A stretch of 64,000 nucleotides of DNA from Desulfomarina profundi. Lineage in GTDB: Bacteria > Desulfobacterota > Desulfobulbia > Desulfobulbales > Desulfocapsaceae. The notes below the pieces were generated by a model. The model was not told where the DNA came from, made no database searches, and worked only from the letters and a program-made list of their open reading frames with translations. The position numbers and the translations under genes were made by a program. The DNA lies in assembly GCF_019703855.1 (NCBI RefSeq), contig NZ_AP024086.1, forward strand, positions 3,244,501 to 3,308,500, written 5' to 3'. Shown here piece after piece: positions 26,305-37,433 of this stretch (position 1 is the first letter of the stretch; the number at the start of each line of letters is the position of its first letter).

Positions 26305-26328
26305 GCATTTTGGTGGCGATGCAGGGAA
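26305..26328. repeat. Right attachment site (att) within the tRNA-Met 3' end
   Basis: Identical over 24 bases to 9707-9730. It covers CCA, the acceptor 3' strand and part of the T stem of tRNA-Met, so integration regenerates an intact tRNA. Confidence 0.85.
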
Positions 26329-26387
26329 TCGAACCCCGGACACTACGGATATGAGCCGTATGCTCTAACCATCTGAGCTACATCGCC
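26311..26387 (-). tRNA. tRNA-Met (CAT)
   Basis: Minus-strand cloverleaf: acceptor GGCGATG/CATCGCC, D-stem GCTC/GAGC, anticodon loop CTCATAT (CAT), T-arm GGGGTTCGATTCCC, and encoded CCA at 26313-26311. Similarity to elongator tRNA-Met is good; the tRNA-Ile2 alternative (CAT modified to lysidine) is less likely from the stem sequences. Confidence 0.93.
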
Positions 26388-26395
26388 TTGCGGTA

Positions 26396-26446
26396 AGGCG
26401 AAAATAATTACACTATTACCCATTGGGTGTCAATGAATTTTCGCCT
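26396..26446 (-). promoter_or_regulatory. tRNA-Met promoter inside an inverted repeat
   Basis: On the minus strand -35 TTGACA (26433-26428) and -10 TAATTA (26410-26405) with a 17-base spacer. The promoter is flanked by exact 10-bp inverted repeats AGGCGAAAAT (26396-26405) and ATTTTCGCCT (26437-26446). Confidence 0.6.
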
Positions 26447-26467
26447 GTCAGATTTATTTTTCCATTA

Positions 26468-26503
26468 AAAAAAAGGGGAAGCCTTTTTTTAAGGCCTCCC
26501 CTT
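26468..26503 (-). terminator. groEL terminator
   Basis: Stem AAGGGGAAGCCTT (26473-26485) / AAGGCCTCCCCTT (26491-26503, one mismatch), followed by T8 on the minus strand, 47 bases after the groEL stop. Confidence 0.8.
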
Positions 26504-26549
26504 CACTTACTTCCTGATACAGGTCAGTACCTGTGAGACAGGGGAATAA

Positions 26550-28244
<1,695 letters not shown>

Positions 28245-28373
28245 TCATTTAAGAAAGACCAAGATGATTTACACGTTATAACACAGCACCCGTCTGATGC
28301 CTTTTCCGTATCCAACTCCAACATGGCATCCGACAGGTACTCTCTTGTTTCAATCTGATCCAATCCGACTGCT

Positions 28374-28664
28374 TTATTCGATAACACCGAGGATATCGTC
28401 TTCACGCATGATAAGATAGTCTTCCCCATCGAGTTTCACGTCGGTTCCACCATATTTCGAGAACAGAACCTTATCTCCGACCGCTACCTGAAGAGCTATT
28501 CTATCTCCGTTGTCACCCATTTTTCCTGGTCCTACTGCCACAACTTCACCCTCGGCCGGCTTCTCTTTGGCGGAATCCGGGATAATGATACCACCAGCAG
28601 TTTTCTCTTCTTCTGCCAACCTTTTTACCAAGAGACGATCGTTCAATGGACGAATCTTCATCAC
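28374..28664 (-). CDS. groS: Co-chaperonin GroES
   Basis: 96 aa, lid of the GroEL chamber. [15 protein letters not shown], mobile loop [18 protein letters not shown], and [20 protein letters not shown] with terminal DILGVIE are all standard. A strong AGGAGG site lies upstream. First gene of the groES-groEL operon. Confidence 0.98.
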   Translation of the reverse strand: MMKIRPLNDRLLVKRLAEEEKTAGGIIIPDSAKEKPAEGEVVAVGPGKMGDNGDRIALQVAVGDKVLFSKYGGTDVKLDGEDYLIMREDDILGVIE

Positions 28665-28746
28665 TACCTCCTACATTACAAATAGTTTGTTTCCTAAAGG
28701 GTCCATCGATTTTTTGTATATACATGGAATCCCGTGTTAATTTCCG

Positions 28747-28809
28747 CCCGATTTTCGGGCCGATACCTAAAACTGCGCAAAACTATATGATTGCTTTTTT
28801 AAAAATCAA
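28747..28809 (-). promoter_or_regulatory. groES promoter and leader hairpin
   Basis: On the minus strand TTGATT (28809-28804) and TATAGT (28787-28782) are separated by 16 bases. The leader then has GCCCGA/TCGGGC (28761-28747). No CIRCE element (TTAGCACTC-N9-GAGTGCTAA) is present, so HrcA control is not supported here. Confidence 0.45.
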
Positions 28810-28893
28810 GGGTGAAAATCAAAAAAAATACTACCATCTTCCGCAACACGGTTACCACTATACATCTCGCTGTTTTTACGTTAAAATATAATT

Positions 28894-29976
28894 TCAGCCA
28901 CAGCGGACAACCCATCTGAATGGATCATCTTTTTCTCCCCTTTGAATTGCCTGGAGATCAGTAAAGAGTTCGACAGATAATTCTCCACTCCTTCCATCAC
29001 CGATAACGTAATTTTTCCCCCGGTAAAAAAGTTCCCCAACAGGGGAGATAACAGCCGCGGTTCCGGTGCCAAATGCCTCCCTCAATCGTCCATCCTCAAT
29101 GGCTTCCAGAACTTCATCGATGGCAATTTTTCTTTCAACAACCTTCACACCACGGGACTCTGCAAGCTTTATCACCGAATCCCTGGTCAAACCCGGAAGA
29201 ATAGAACCTTCCAGGGGAGGAGTTACCAGTTCGTCATCAATTTTAAAAAAGATATTGCTGGTCCCCACCTCCTCCACATATTTGTGTTCACACCCATCAA
29301 GCCACAACACCTGGGTGCAGCCCGCCTTTTCGGCAAGCCTGGCGGTAAACAGAGAAGCAGCGTAATTCCCGGCTGTCTTGACGTTGCCCACACCACCCTT
29401 GACGGCACGCACATGTTCATCACTGACATAGATTTTCGTCGGATTACACCCTTCCTTGTAATAGGCTCCAACAGGAGACATTATTATATAGAACCAGTAT
29501 TCCCCGGCAGGCCTCAATCCCAGGGCAGCTTCGGCACCGATCATTGCAGGGCGGATATAGAGCGTAGAACCTTCACTTTTCGGAATCCACTCCCTGTCCA
29601 GGTAGAGCAGTGCCTTTAACGATTTCACAACCTTCTCCACGGGAATCCGTGGCATACACATCCGCAGAGCGGAGTTGTTCATCCTTTCGAAATTTTCAGC
29701 TGGCCTGAACAGATAAATCTGACCATCTTCCCCCCGGTAAGCCTTCATTCCCTCGAAAATTGCCTGACCGTAATGGAGCACCATGGCCGCAGGAGAAAGA
29801 CTGAAATCATCGAAAGGACAGATTTTCGCATCATGCCAGCCATGTTCCCGGTCCCATTTCATCAAGAACATATGATCCGTGAAATGAACGCCAAAACCAA
29901 GATTACCTTCATCCGGTTTTTCTTTTCGCCGGTCACTTGCCACTTTTTCCAATGCAACCTCAAAATCTTCCCACAT
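28894..29976 (-). CDS. ilvE: Branched-chain amino acid aminotransferase
   Basis: PLP-dependent fold-type IV transaminase (360 aa) converting Val/Leu/Ile and their 2-oxo acids. The start chosen is ATG 29976 (MWEDFEVAL), preceded by AAGGAGATTTG. Conserved features: HYGQAIFEGMKAYRG, the PLP-lysine segment GNVKTAGNYAASL, LDGCEHKYVEEVGTSNIFF and GTAAVISPVG. Length fits the larger (type II-like, eukaryotic/Actinobacterial) BCAT subgroup. Monocistronic, downstream of a divergent AI-2E gene. Confidence 0.93.
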   Translation of the reverse strand: MWEDFEVALEKVASDRRKEKPDEGNLGFGVHFTDHMFLMKWDREHGWHDAKICPFDDFSLSPAAMVLHYGQAIFEGMKAYRGEDGQIYLFRPAENFERMNNSALRMCMPRIPVEKVVKSLKALLYLDREWIPKSEGSTLYIRPAMIGAEAALGLRPAGEYWFYIIMSPVGAYYKEGCNPTKIYVSDEHVRAVKGGVGNVKTAGNYAASLFTARLAEKAGCTQVLWLDGCEHKYVEEVGTSNIFFKIDDELVTPPLEGSILPGLTRDSVIKLAESRGVKVVERKIAIDEVLEAIEDGRLREAFGTGTAAVISPVGELFYRGKNYVIGDGRSGELSVELFTDLQAIQRGEKDDPFRWVVRCG

Positions 29977-30213
29977 AATACAAATCTCCTTGCAACTCCT
30001 TATTTTTCTTTTCTTAATCCACAAGAGGATATATACTTTTCTTCGTTAGACTTAAATCCGTGACTGCCACATATTCAGACAGACTGCATGTCATGGAAAA
30101 TCAGATAGCTTTTTTCTGGAACGGGCAGGATACATCAGCCATCCTGGAAATTGCAACCTAAACCAGTGTCTGTCCAGAGGGATCAATCGCTTACACCTTT
30201 TGCACAACAACCG

Positions 30214-31320
30214 ATGAAAACCATGAAGAACCCAAAAAACCAACTTCCAGCGCAGGAAACACCGCCAAGCGCCATGGGAATTAAATACTTTCTTCTGGTC
30301 TTCCTGATTTCCATTTTCTATTTCGGCAGAATCCTCTGGCCTTTCTGGTCCATCCTTGTCCTCTCCTTTCTGCTGACCAATCTCTTCAGGCCGGTGTACT
30401 CCTATCTTGAAAAAAAGATGCCGGAATCAATTGCTTCCGTTCTCACCTGCCTGCTGATCATCGCCATCGTATTCATCCCGCTGGTTCTCTTTATCCTTGC
30501 TCTCACCGATGAGGCGCTGAACCTGTACAACTGGGGCCGGGATAGCAGGGTGGGCCTCAAGCTCCAGCAGTTTATCCAGGAAAGCCCGCTTATCCTGCAA
30601 CTGCAGGATCAGCTCAGGGAAGTGGGATTTGAATTCAACCCATCCCAGGTTTCAGACTCATTTTCCTACCTGGCCAAAAAAGGCGGTCTTATGCTTTATA
30701 ACCAGGCAAGTGCATGGGCTGCCAATATTCTCCAGTTTCTCTTTCTCTTCTTTATCATGATTCTGGTTATCTTCTTTCTCCTGATCGACCAGCCGAAACT
30801 GGTGGACTACATGATCAGACTCTCACCACTGCCTGAAGATGAAAACCGGATTCTCATCGAAAAATTTCAGGAAATCGCCAATGCCATCCTCAAGGGAAAC
30901 GGTGTCTGCGGCCTTGTCCAGGGTATCCTTGGCGGTACCATCTTCTCCATCCTGGGGTTGAACTCTCCCCTGCTGTGGGGAGCGATCATGGCCATTCTCG
31001 CCTTTCTCCCCATTTTCGGTATCGGTCTGGTAATGATCCCGACCTCCATTATCCTGGTAATAAACCACCGCATGGGAGAAGGTGTTTTTCTCTTCGTTTT
31101 CTACATCATTCTCTCGTTTTCCATCGAGTACCTCGTCAAACCAAAAATGGTGGGAACCCAGGTAAAAATGCACACCCTGCTCGTTTTTCTCTCCATTATC
31201 GGCGGCCTTAAGGTTTATGGAGTTCTGGGTATTATATACGGCCCGCTGATCATCACCGCGTTCCTTACCCTGTCCGACATCTATCTGCGGCGCTACGAAG
31301 GACATGTACAGAAACTGTGA
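30214..31320 (+). CDS. AI-2E family transporter (TqsA/PerM-like)
   Basis: Polytopic inner-membrane protein (about 368 aa) of the AI-2E/UPF0118 family. These proteins export autoinducer-2 or act as Na+/H+ antiporters; substrate here is unknown. About seven to eight hydrophobic segments: FLLVFLISIFYFGRILWPFW, ILVLSFLLTNLF, IASVLTCLLIIAIVFIPLVL, a cytoplasmic helical region, then FLFLFFIMILVIFFLL and the conserved LLWGAIMAILAFLPIFGIG. The start is uncertain: TTG 30151 would add 21 residues and ATG 30274 would remove 20. No clear ribosome-binding site decides. Confidence 0.85.
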   Translation: MKTMKNPKNQLPAQETPPSAMGIKYFLLVFLISIFYFGRILWPFWSILVLSFLLTNLFRPVYSYLEKKMPESIASVLTCLLIIAIVFIPLVLFILALTDEALNLYNWGRDSRVGLKLQQFIQESPLILQLQDQLREVGFEFNPSQVSDSFSYLAKKGGLMLYNQASAWAANILQFLFLFFIMILVIFFLLIDQPKLVDYMIRLSPLPEDENRILIEKFQEIANAILKGNGVCGLVQGILGGTIFSILGLNSPLLWGAIMAILAFLPIFGIGLVMIPTSIILVINHRMGEGVFLFVFYIILSFSIEYLVKPKMVGTQVKMHTLLVFLSIIGGLKVYGVLGIIYGPLIITAFLTLSDIYLRRYEGHVQKL

Positions 31321-31422
31321 AATTCACAAAGAACCTTCCTCTTTTTCCGACAGGACACAGTGCTCCAACAGAACAGGTCAAAGCAGTCCGGCACCTTTAG
31401 TTCATGAGAAATGTGAGTCAGG

Positions 31423-32646
31423 TCACCTTAAAACTGTTTTCACAGGATTTTTCCGGTACATTGGACTTGGATTTCCGGCAATATAGATATCTTCCAGGTA
31501 GGTCAGTTTACGGGGCAGCTGTCCGGAAGTTCCCCGGGATACCAGGAAAGTAGCCGGTTTTCCTTTCTTCAAAAGACCGAACTCCTCAATACCGAGAAGA
31601 CGGGCCCCGTTGCAGGTTGCACACTGTACGATTTCAGGCAGGGAAAAGCCCGCTTTTTTCAGCAACTTCATTTCCTCCACCACGGATTCTCCGTGAAGCA
31701 CTCCAAGGCTGCCTGAATCCGTACCCAAGGCAATGGTTACCCCCGCCTGCCTGGCTGATTCCATCTGATCGAGCTGGTGTTCCAGATTTTTCCTGACCAC
31801 TTTCAAATCAACACTGCCCCCCGCAGCTGAACTGTTTTCCCCGTACGCTTTCATTGTATAAGCCGTGGGAACCCATACCACATTTTTTTCCGCCATCAGC
31901 TCAATATTTTCCCTGCCCATGAAAAATCCATGCTCAATCGAGTGGCAGCCGGCCTGCAGCGCCTCTTTCACAGGGAGGACACCGTTGGCATGGACCATCA
32001 CTTTTTTTCCCTGTAAACCCGCAACCTCAACCAGACGGGTCATTTCCTCGACAGTAAACTGTCCCGCCGTTTCACGGCCAAATCTCTTCAGGCTGTTTAA
32101 CCCGGAATTGACAAGCTTCACCCAGTCCGCTTCATCCGTCTCCCGTATAAAACCCTCGGCCAGACTTTCACCTTCCAGCGGACTCCTGCCAATCAGGCTG
32201 CCATAACGATTTTTTTGTTTCCAGGCCCGTCCGGTTGTCTTGATCTGAACCGGGAAAGAAGCTTCCATCCGTCTACTGTACCCCAAGGCGCATCCACCAC
32301 GATCCCCACCATCACGAACAGCGAGAACACCATGACTGAACAGATAGTTCAGATGACGGGCGATGACCGGTTCCAGCTCATTGCAATCCGCAGTCAGCTG
32401 ACGCTCTCTTATCTCCGGGTCAAGAGTACCCGACATAAAAAGGTGCAGGTGGCTGTCCACCAGGGGCGGGAGTATTGTACAATGGGAAAGATCAGTTACC
32501 CGGTCGGTAGTAATATTTTTTATACCACACCCATCATGGAGCTCCGTTATGACACCGTTCTCTATCTCCAACAGAACATGATCCCGAATGGGCCCACCAC
32601 TGCCGTCAATCATCCAGCCAACAAAAATAAATTGTTTTTCTTTCAT
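31423..32646 (-). CDS. Metal-dependent amidohydrolase
   Basis: 407 aa amidohydrolase-superfamily enzyme (imidazolonepropionase/prolidase-like clade). Metal ligands visible: DSHLHLF (HxH, about 64-70), Lys of DWVKLVNSG, His of VMVHANG, His of HSIEHGF and Asp of LGTDSGS. Composite beta-barrel ends are present (IENGVITEL; GKPATFLV). Substrate unknown. Divergent from the cystathionine lyase gene (83 bases between starts). Confidence 0.85.
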   Translation of the reverse strand: MKEKQFIFVGWMIDGSGGPIRDHVLLEIENGVITELHDGCGIKNITTDRVTDLSHCTILPPLVDSHLHLFMSGTLDPEIRERQLTADCNELEPVIARHLNYLFSHGVLAVRDGGDRGGCALGYSRRMEASFPVQIKTTGRAWKQKNRYGSLIGRSPLEGESLAEGFIRETDEADWVKLVNSGLNSLKRFGRETAGQFTVEEMTRLVEVAGLQGKKVMVHANGVLPVKEALQAGCHSIEHGFFMGRENIELMAEKNVVWVPTAYTMKAYGENSSAAGGSVDLKVVRKNLEHQLDQMESARQAGVTIALGTDSGSLGVLHGESVVEEMKLLKKAGFSLPEIVQCATCNGARLLGIEEFGLLKKGKPATFLVSRGTSGQLPRKLTYLEDIYIAGNPSPMYRKNPVKTVLR

Positions 32647-32729
32647 ATTTTTTCAGGTTCCGTTAAGAAAGTTCAAATATACTTCTATCGAAAAACAGGT
32701 TCCTTCAACTATAAGATCAAAGAAAAGAT

Positions 32730-33857
32730 ATGAAAGATGAAATCATAAAACATCCGGCCACCATAAACCCTCCGGTCTATCATGCATCCACTGTCCTGTT
32801 CAGGAACTACAGAGAAATGCGCCTTGCCGGCAAAGGGCAATTGGACGGCCCGACCTATGGTACTGACAGGATGCCGGTTCAGCGGGCCTTTGAAAAAGCC
32901 CTGTGCAACCTTGAAAAAGGATCAGTTACCAGGCTTTTTCCATCAGGCCTTTCTGCTATCCAGAATATGTTCTGGTGTTTTGCGAAGAGTGGTGACCACA
33001 TACTTGTAGTGGACAATGCCTACGGCCCGGGTGTCAGTTTCTGCAGAAAAATCCTGACACAATTCAATATAGAAACAACCTGTATTCCACCCTCCGCAGG
33101 GAAGGATATCATTGATTTCATCCGACCTGAAACCGTACTGATACTCCTTGAATCCCCCGGTTCAAATACTTTTGAGATTCAGGATATTCCCGCCATTACA
33201 GCCATCGCAAAAGAAAAAAATATCATCACCGCCCTGGACAATACCTGGGCAACACCCCTTTACCTGAATCCTTTTGACCTCGGTATTGATATCTCCATCC
33301 AGTCGGTGACAAAATATATCTCCGGCTACTCTGACGTTCTGATGGGCGCCCTTACGGTCAATCAGAAATATGCTGATATCTTAAAGAATTTTTATTCACG
33401 AATGGAGCTTTACGCCCCGGAAAATGACTGCTATATGGCCCTTCGTGGCCTGCAAACCCTGGCTACCAGACTGCGACAGCATGAACAATCTGCCATACAG
33501 GTGGCCAGACACCTTGAACAGCATGGAAAAATCGACTGCCTCTTCCATCCGGCACTGCCGAGTCACCCTGAGCATCATCTCTGGAAACGTGATTTTCAAG
33601 GCTCTTCCGGCCTGTTCGGTTTTACCCTGAAACAGGAATATAATGACAGGGAGCTTGCAGAATTCATCGACAGCCTGAAACTGTTTGGCCTTGGTTACAG
33701 CTGGGGCGGTTTCAAAAGCCTGCTGACTGCAGCCCGCCAGAGAAGGAGAATGCCTTCACGCTACTCAGGAAAACGAATCATCCGGCTGCATATTGGCCTG
33801 GAATCCCCGGAAGATCTCATTCTTGACCTGGAAAGAGGACTGACTAAGCTGCCGTGA
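32730..33857 (+). CDS. metC: Cystathionine beta-lyase (trans-sulfuration enzyme family)
   Basis: PLP fold-type I enzyme (375 aa), probably cleaving cystathionine to homocysteine, pyruvate and ammonia. Motifs: YGTDRMPVQRAFEKALCNLE, LPSGLSAIQN-type SGLSAIQNMFW, ALDNTWATPLY, and the PLP-lysine segment SVTKYISGYSDVLMGAL. The C-terminal SYSWGGFKSLL-type segment (GYSWGGFKSLL) and RLHIGLESPEDLI favour MetC over gamma-synthase. The gene stands alone and may feed methionine synthesis. Confidence 0.88.
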   Translation: MKDEIIKHPATINPPVYHASTVLFRNYREMRLAGKGQLDGPTYGTDRMPVQRAFEKALCNLEKGSVTRLFPSGLSAIQNMFWCFAKSGDHILVVDNAYGPGVSFCRKILTQFNIETTCIPPSAGKDIIDFIRPETVLILLESPGSNTFEIQDIPAITAIAKEKNIITALDNTWATPLYLNPFDLGIDISIQSVTKYISGYSDVLMGALTVNQKYADILKNFYSRMELYAPENDCYMALRGLQTLATRLRQHEQSAIQVARHLEQHGKIDCLFHPALPSHPEHHLWKRDFQGSSGLFGFTLKQEYNDRELAEFIDSLKLFGLGYSWGGFKSLLTAARQRRRMPSRYSGKRIIRLHIGLESPEDLILDLERGLTKLP

Positions 33858-33995
33858 TCCCGGCTGGAGAAATACTTACCATAAGTTTACTGGCGTCATG
33901 GTATAAACCTTACTATTGTTTATCCTGACAAAAGAGCAAAGTCATCAGAAACTTTGTCTCCAGGTAGAAACCACTATACCATCGGGGGAGAACAT

Positions 33996-34391
33996 ATGGG
34001 CATGATGCAGGAATTTAAGGAGTTTGCAGTCAAGGGAAATGTCGTTGACATGGCGGTAGGTATTATCATTGGTGGTGCCTTTGGCAAAATAGTCTCCTCT
34101 TTTGTAAAAGATGTGATCATGCCACCCATCGGCATGATTCTCGGAGGTGTCGATTTTTCAAACCTTGCCATCACCCTTAAAGAGGCTGCCGGAGAAACAC
34201 CGGCCGTTCTTCTCTCTTACGGAAAATTCATCCAGAGTGTTGTTGATTTTACGATTATCGCCTTTGCCATCTTTATTGCCGTAAAGGCAATCAACAATAT
34301 GAAAAAGAAAGAAGAAGCCAAACCGGCTGATCCACCGAAGCAGGAAGTTCTTCTGGAAGAGATAAGAGACCTGCTCAAGGAGCAGAAATAA
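33996..34391 (+). CDS. mscL: Large-conductance mechanosensitive channel MscL
   Basis: 131 aa osmotic-shock release channel of the inner membrane. The start chosen is ATG 33996 ([20 protein letters not shown]) after GGGGGAG at 33984-33990; an upstream TTG start is unlikely. TM1 [20 protein letters not shown], conserved [18 protein letters not shown]2 [16 protein letters not shown], and a C-terminal helix [11 protein letters not shown]. Confidence 0.96.
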   Translation: MGMMQEFKEFAVKGNVVDMAVGIIIGGAFGKIVSSFVKDVIMPPIGMILGGVDFSNLAITLKEAAGETPAVLLSYGKFIQSVVDFTIIAFAIFIAVKAINNMKKKEEAKPADPPKQEVLLEEIRDLLKEQK

Positions 34392-34432
34392 GCCGACCTG
34401 AATCCCGTGCCGGTATTACAGCGCAGCCAGGT

Positions 34433-35407
34433 TCAAATCTCCACCCATGTGCCCGCCCTGGCTGACTGTAGGCAACTGTCGCAGACACGAACTGCATACA
34501 GTCCGTCCTTCCCCGGTACGGGATTTTTTCTCTTTCCCTGAAGAAATTCACACCATTCCTCCAGCAGGGGAACAATTGTTCCAACCGGCGAAAAGACAAG
34601 CGGTTCCTTCCTGTCACTGCCCCTTACACTCTCCACTATGCCATGCACCTGATCCCCGTAAAGATGACCATTCTCACAGACAAACTCATATCTTCCGGAA
34701 CGAGCCTTCCCTACTCTTGAGACATCTACCGTACCGACCACGTTATCATCCATCTCCACCAGGATCGTCACCAGATCCTCAAGCCGTTCGTTATGATATT
34801 GGTAACTCCCGGCCATGACTCTTCTGATCTTTCTCCCGGTTATATAATGCAGGGCATCAAAAATATGTACGGCAGTATGAATGGTAATTCCTGCTCCAGC
34901 AATCTCCGAAACTGAATGCCAGCCAAGAGATGAAGGCTCAAGACGCTGATTGGCATAAATGGAAAACAACCGTCCCTGTTGTGGCAGTTGTTTTTTCAGG
35001 GTCTGTATCACCGGGTTAAAACGAAGAGTCTGACCAGCCGTGAGGGGAGTTTTTGCTTCTGACATTACCTCCACAATGCGTGCGCCATCAACTCCGCCTG
35101 TTCCGAGCGGTTTTTCAAGAAGCAGCGGTTTTTGATTTTCTGCACATTCTTCAGCAATCCTTACATTCAGAAAAGGAGGAACAACGGAGATAACAGCATC
35201 CACACATGTCGCCCTGACCAGATCCTCCCAGCGTGGAAACCATTCTACGTTCCAGCGCTCCCCCTGCACCCGCCCTTCTTCCGAGCGCCTGCTGATTGCT
35301 GTCAATTCAAGGCCGTCAATATCATGGAGAAGATGATTTACATACCTGCTGCCATGTTTGCCCGTACCGATGACACCAACACGTATCACACCGTTTTTTC
35401 CCATCAA
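34433..35407 (-). CDS. Gfo/Idh/MocA-family oxidoreductase
   Basis: NAD(P)-dependent dehydrogenase (324 aa) acting on a sugar or related polyol; substrate unknown. Rossmann motif IRVGVIGTGKHGSRYV (8-23), conserved EKPLG (about 96-100), and AGAGITIHTAVHIFDAL as the substrate-binding Hxx(x)D region. The first codon overlaps the stop of the upstream dehydrogenase (35404-35407), so the two are translationally coupled and probably work in one pathway. Confidence 0.88.
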   Translation of the reverse strand: MMGKNGVIRVGVIGTGKHGSRYVNHLLHDIDGLELTAISRRSEEGRVQGERWNVEWFPRWEDLVRATCVDAVISVVPPFLNVRIAEECAENQKPLLLEKPLGTGGVDGARIVEVMSEAKTPLTAGQTLRFNPVIQTLKKQLPQQGRLFSIYANQRLEPSSLGWHSVSEIAGAGITIHTAVHIFDALHYITGRKIRRVMAGSYQYHNERLEDLVTILVEMDDNVVGTVDVSRVGKARSGRYEFVCENGHLYGDQVHGIVESVRGSDRKEPLVFSPVGTIVPLLEEWCEFLQGKRKNPVPGKDGLYAVRVCDSCLQSARAGTWVEI

Positions 35408-36294
35408 CAGTCATCCTCCCTTCTGTACATCTTATAGAGAGCCTGAGTACCGTCTTCATCACACCCCATTGCCGCCAGTTTTTCATACAACTCTTTTGCC
35501 TTGACAAGTCCCGGCATATCCAGCCCCATGGCGACAGCAGACTCAAGAGCAATAGTCATGTCTTTTATGAAATGCTTCACATAAAAACCGGGCGAAAAAT
35601 CACCTTTCATTATCCGGGGTCCCAGATTAGACAGGGACCAGCTCCCGGCAGCACCACTCTCAATACTTGCCAGAACAGTACGCTGGTCGAGTCCTGAACG
35701 TTCAGCATAGGCAAGAGCCTCGCAAACTCCAAGCATTCCTGCGGCAATGGCTATCTGATTACACATTTTTGTATGCTGCCCGGCACCCGCACCTCCCTGG
35801 TAGATAATATTTTTTCCCATCAATTGAAAAAGAGGCAGAATATGCTCATACGCATTGCAGTCGCCACCAACCATGATGGAAAGTGTACCGTTTCTTGCGC
35901 CGATATCCCCGCCTGAAACGGGTGCATCCAGAGAAAAAATATTTTTCTTTTCCGCCATTCCGGCTATTTTTTCAGCCAATTGCGGCTGTGAAGTTGTCAT
36001 GTCAATGACATAGCTTCCGGAAGCAGCATTATTGAGAATACCATCATCGGCCAGATAAATCTCTTCCACATCTTTTGGAAAACCGACCATGGAAAAAATA
36101 ACTGAACACCTGGCTGCCAGAACCGCCACACTCTCTTCCCATACACCACCCTCTTTGAGCAGCTCTTTTGCCTTTGCCTTTGTTCGGGAGTAAACATGCA
36201 CCTTCCAGCCATCACGCAACAGGTTGCGAACCATGCCTTTTCCCATAACTCCAATGCCGATAAAACCGATTTCTGTTCCCTTTAACACAGTCAT
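35404..36294 (-). CDS. 3-hydroxyisobutyrate dehydrogenase family protein
   Basis: Beta-hydroxyacid dehydrogenase (296 aa). N-terminal GFIGIGVMGKGMVRNLL (10-26) binds NAD(P); DAPVSGGDIGARNGTLSIMVGG is the substrate-binding signature; catalytic Lys is in GAGQHTKMCNQ. Tartronate-semialdehyde reductase (GarR), 3-hydroxyisobutyrate or succinic-semialdehyde reductases are all possible; the glycerate kinase at 40.5-41.8 kb makes a glycerate link attractive but unproven. First gene of a two-gene operon. Confidence 0.88.
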   Translation of the reverse strand: MTVLKGTEIGFIGIGVMGKGMVRNLLRDGWKVHVYSRTKAKAKELLKEGGVWEESVAVLAARCSVIFSMVGFPKDVEEIYLADDGILNNAASGSYVIDMTTSQPQLAEKIAGMAEKKNIFSLDAPVSGGDIGARNGTLSIMVGGDCNAYEHILPLFQLMGKNIIYQGGAGAGQHTKMCNQIAIAAGMLGVCEALAYAERSGLDQRTVLASIESGAAGSWSLSNLGPRIMKGDFSPGFYVKHFIKDMTIALESAVAMGLDMPGLVKAKELYEKLAAMGCDEDGTQALYKMYRREDDC

Positions 36295-36389
36295 ATGCGC
36301 TCCCTTTGCAGATTATGAATATATTTCCTGACTTCTACTGGAATATACACTCTTTTCTCCACTAAAGAGGAGCGCTTTTAAATTTTTCT

Positions 36390-37025
36390 CTACTGCAGTC
36401 GATACTTGACTATATCATCAATAGTCAGGACAACCATTTTATGGTTTTCTGCGAAAGCCATGATTTCTGGAAGCCTGGCCATGGTTCCATCACTGTTGGT
36501 CAGCTCACAGAGTATTCCCGATGGATCAAGCCCGGCAAGCCTCATCAGATCAACCGTACCTTCAGTATGTCCCCTTCTGCTGCACACACCACCGGATTGT
36601 GCCCGCAGCGGGAACACATGACCGGGATGACAGAGATCTTCAGGTTTTGCATTCCTGTTGACTGCGGTTTTAATCGTGGTAACACGATCAGCCGCAGAGA
36701 CCCCGGTGGTCACACCGTTCCGGGCCTCAATCGAGATTGTATAGGCCGTCTTGTTACGGCTGTTGTTTTTCTCCACCATGGGACGAAGTTTCAGCGCATC
36801 GGCGCGTTCATCTGTCAGGCAGAGACAGACAATACCACTGCATTCACGTATCATCAATGCCATCTGTTCCGGTGTCAAATGATCTGTTGAATATATCAGA
36901 TCCCCTTCATTTTCCCGGTCCTCATCATCAACCAGCAACACGCCGTCACCAGTTCGAAGTGCGGCCAATGCCGATTCAACACGATTACGCCAAGTTCCAA
37001 ACTGTACTTCCAGAGACTGATTCAT
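36390..37025 (-). CDS. ribB: 3,4-dihydroxy-2-butanone-4-phosphate synthase
   Basis: 211 aa, converts ribulose 5-phosphate to the C4 unit of riboflavin. The start chosen is ATG 37025 preceded by AAAGGAGGAATTACC; ATG 37043 would lack this site. Motifs: [35 protein letters not shown], and [14 protein letters not shown]. There is no GTP cyclohydrolase II (RibA) fusion; length is that of stand-alone RibB. Controlled by the FMN riboswitch just upstream. Confidence 0.96.
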   Translation of the reverse strand: MNQSLEVQFGTWRNRVESALAALRTGDGVLLVDDEDRENEGDLIYSTDHLTPEQMALMIRECSGIVCLCLTDERADALKLRPMVEKNNSRNKTAYTISIEARNGVTTGVSAADRVTTIKTAVNRNAKPEDLCHPGHVFPLRAQSGGVCSRRGHTEGTVDLMRLAGLDPSGILCELTNSDGTMARLPEIMAFAENHKMVVLTIDDIVKYRLQ

Positions 37026-37140
37026 GGTAATTCCTCCTTTCATTTACCAGAACCAGGGCAAAAAAGGAGTCAAGAACGACCGGACGAACGCCCGACCACG
37101 GTAACAGGGCAGATTACTCCATCACCTATTACACTATCCT

Positions 37141-37277
37141 CTCCCATCCGGACTGTAACCGTCGGCTCTGGATTCTCACCAGATCTGCTTGACCCTGTCA
37201 ACAGAATGACAGGCGCTCGCGGGCTTTTCCCTTTCAGAAATTACCGCCGGTGGGGAATTCCACCCCGCCCTGAGAAT
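37141..37277 (-). ncRNA. FMN riboswitch (RFN element)
   Basis: Minus-strand leader of ribB with the hallmark segments TCAGGGCGGGGTGGAATTCC, CCGGCGGTAAT, AAGCCCGCGAGCG, TGGTGAGAATCCAGAGCC and GACGGTTACAGTCCGGATGG. Binding FMN is expected to lower ribB expression. Confidence 0.97.
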
Positions 37278-37433
37278 AGAATGTGTATGAACCTTCTTCC
37301 AAAAACAAAAACGTTTCATACACCCAATTTACTGCATGCAATCAGGTTTCTCTGATGGATGCAGTAAATCAGTCTACAGGAGACTTTTAAAAAGTCAAGA
37401 TACCTTGTTCCACTTTTTCATTCACTGCTACAC

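Larger units (their letters stand above)
9707..26328. mobile_element. 16.6-kb tRNA-Met genomic island with type I RM operon
   Basis: Bounded by 24-bp direct repeats at 9707-9730 and 26305-26328; the right copy is the 3' end of tRNA-Met. It contains a DUF4102-type integrase next to the tRNA, AlpA, two small DNA-binding/hypothetical proteins, a second tyrosine recombinase, and the hsd operon with two accessory genes. Repeated TACCGTCA motifs lie just inside both ends. No conjugation or phage structural genes are seen, so it is a defence-carrying integrative element that would need a helper for transfer. Confidence 0.88.

Noticed and set aside
28665-28890. CIRCE element before groES
   Set aside because: No TTAGCACTC-N9-GAGTGCTAA-like inverted repeat was found; only a sigma70-like promoter and a small leader hairpin.
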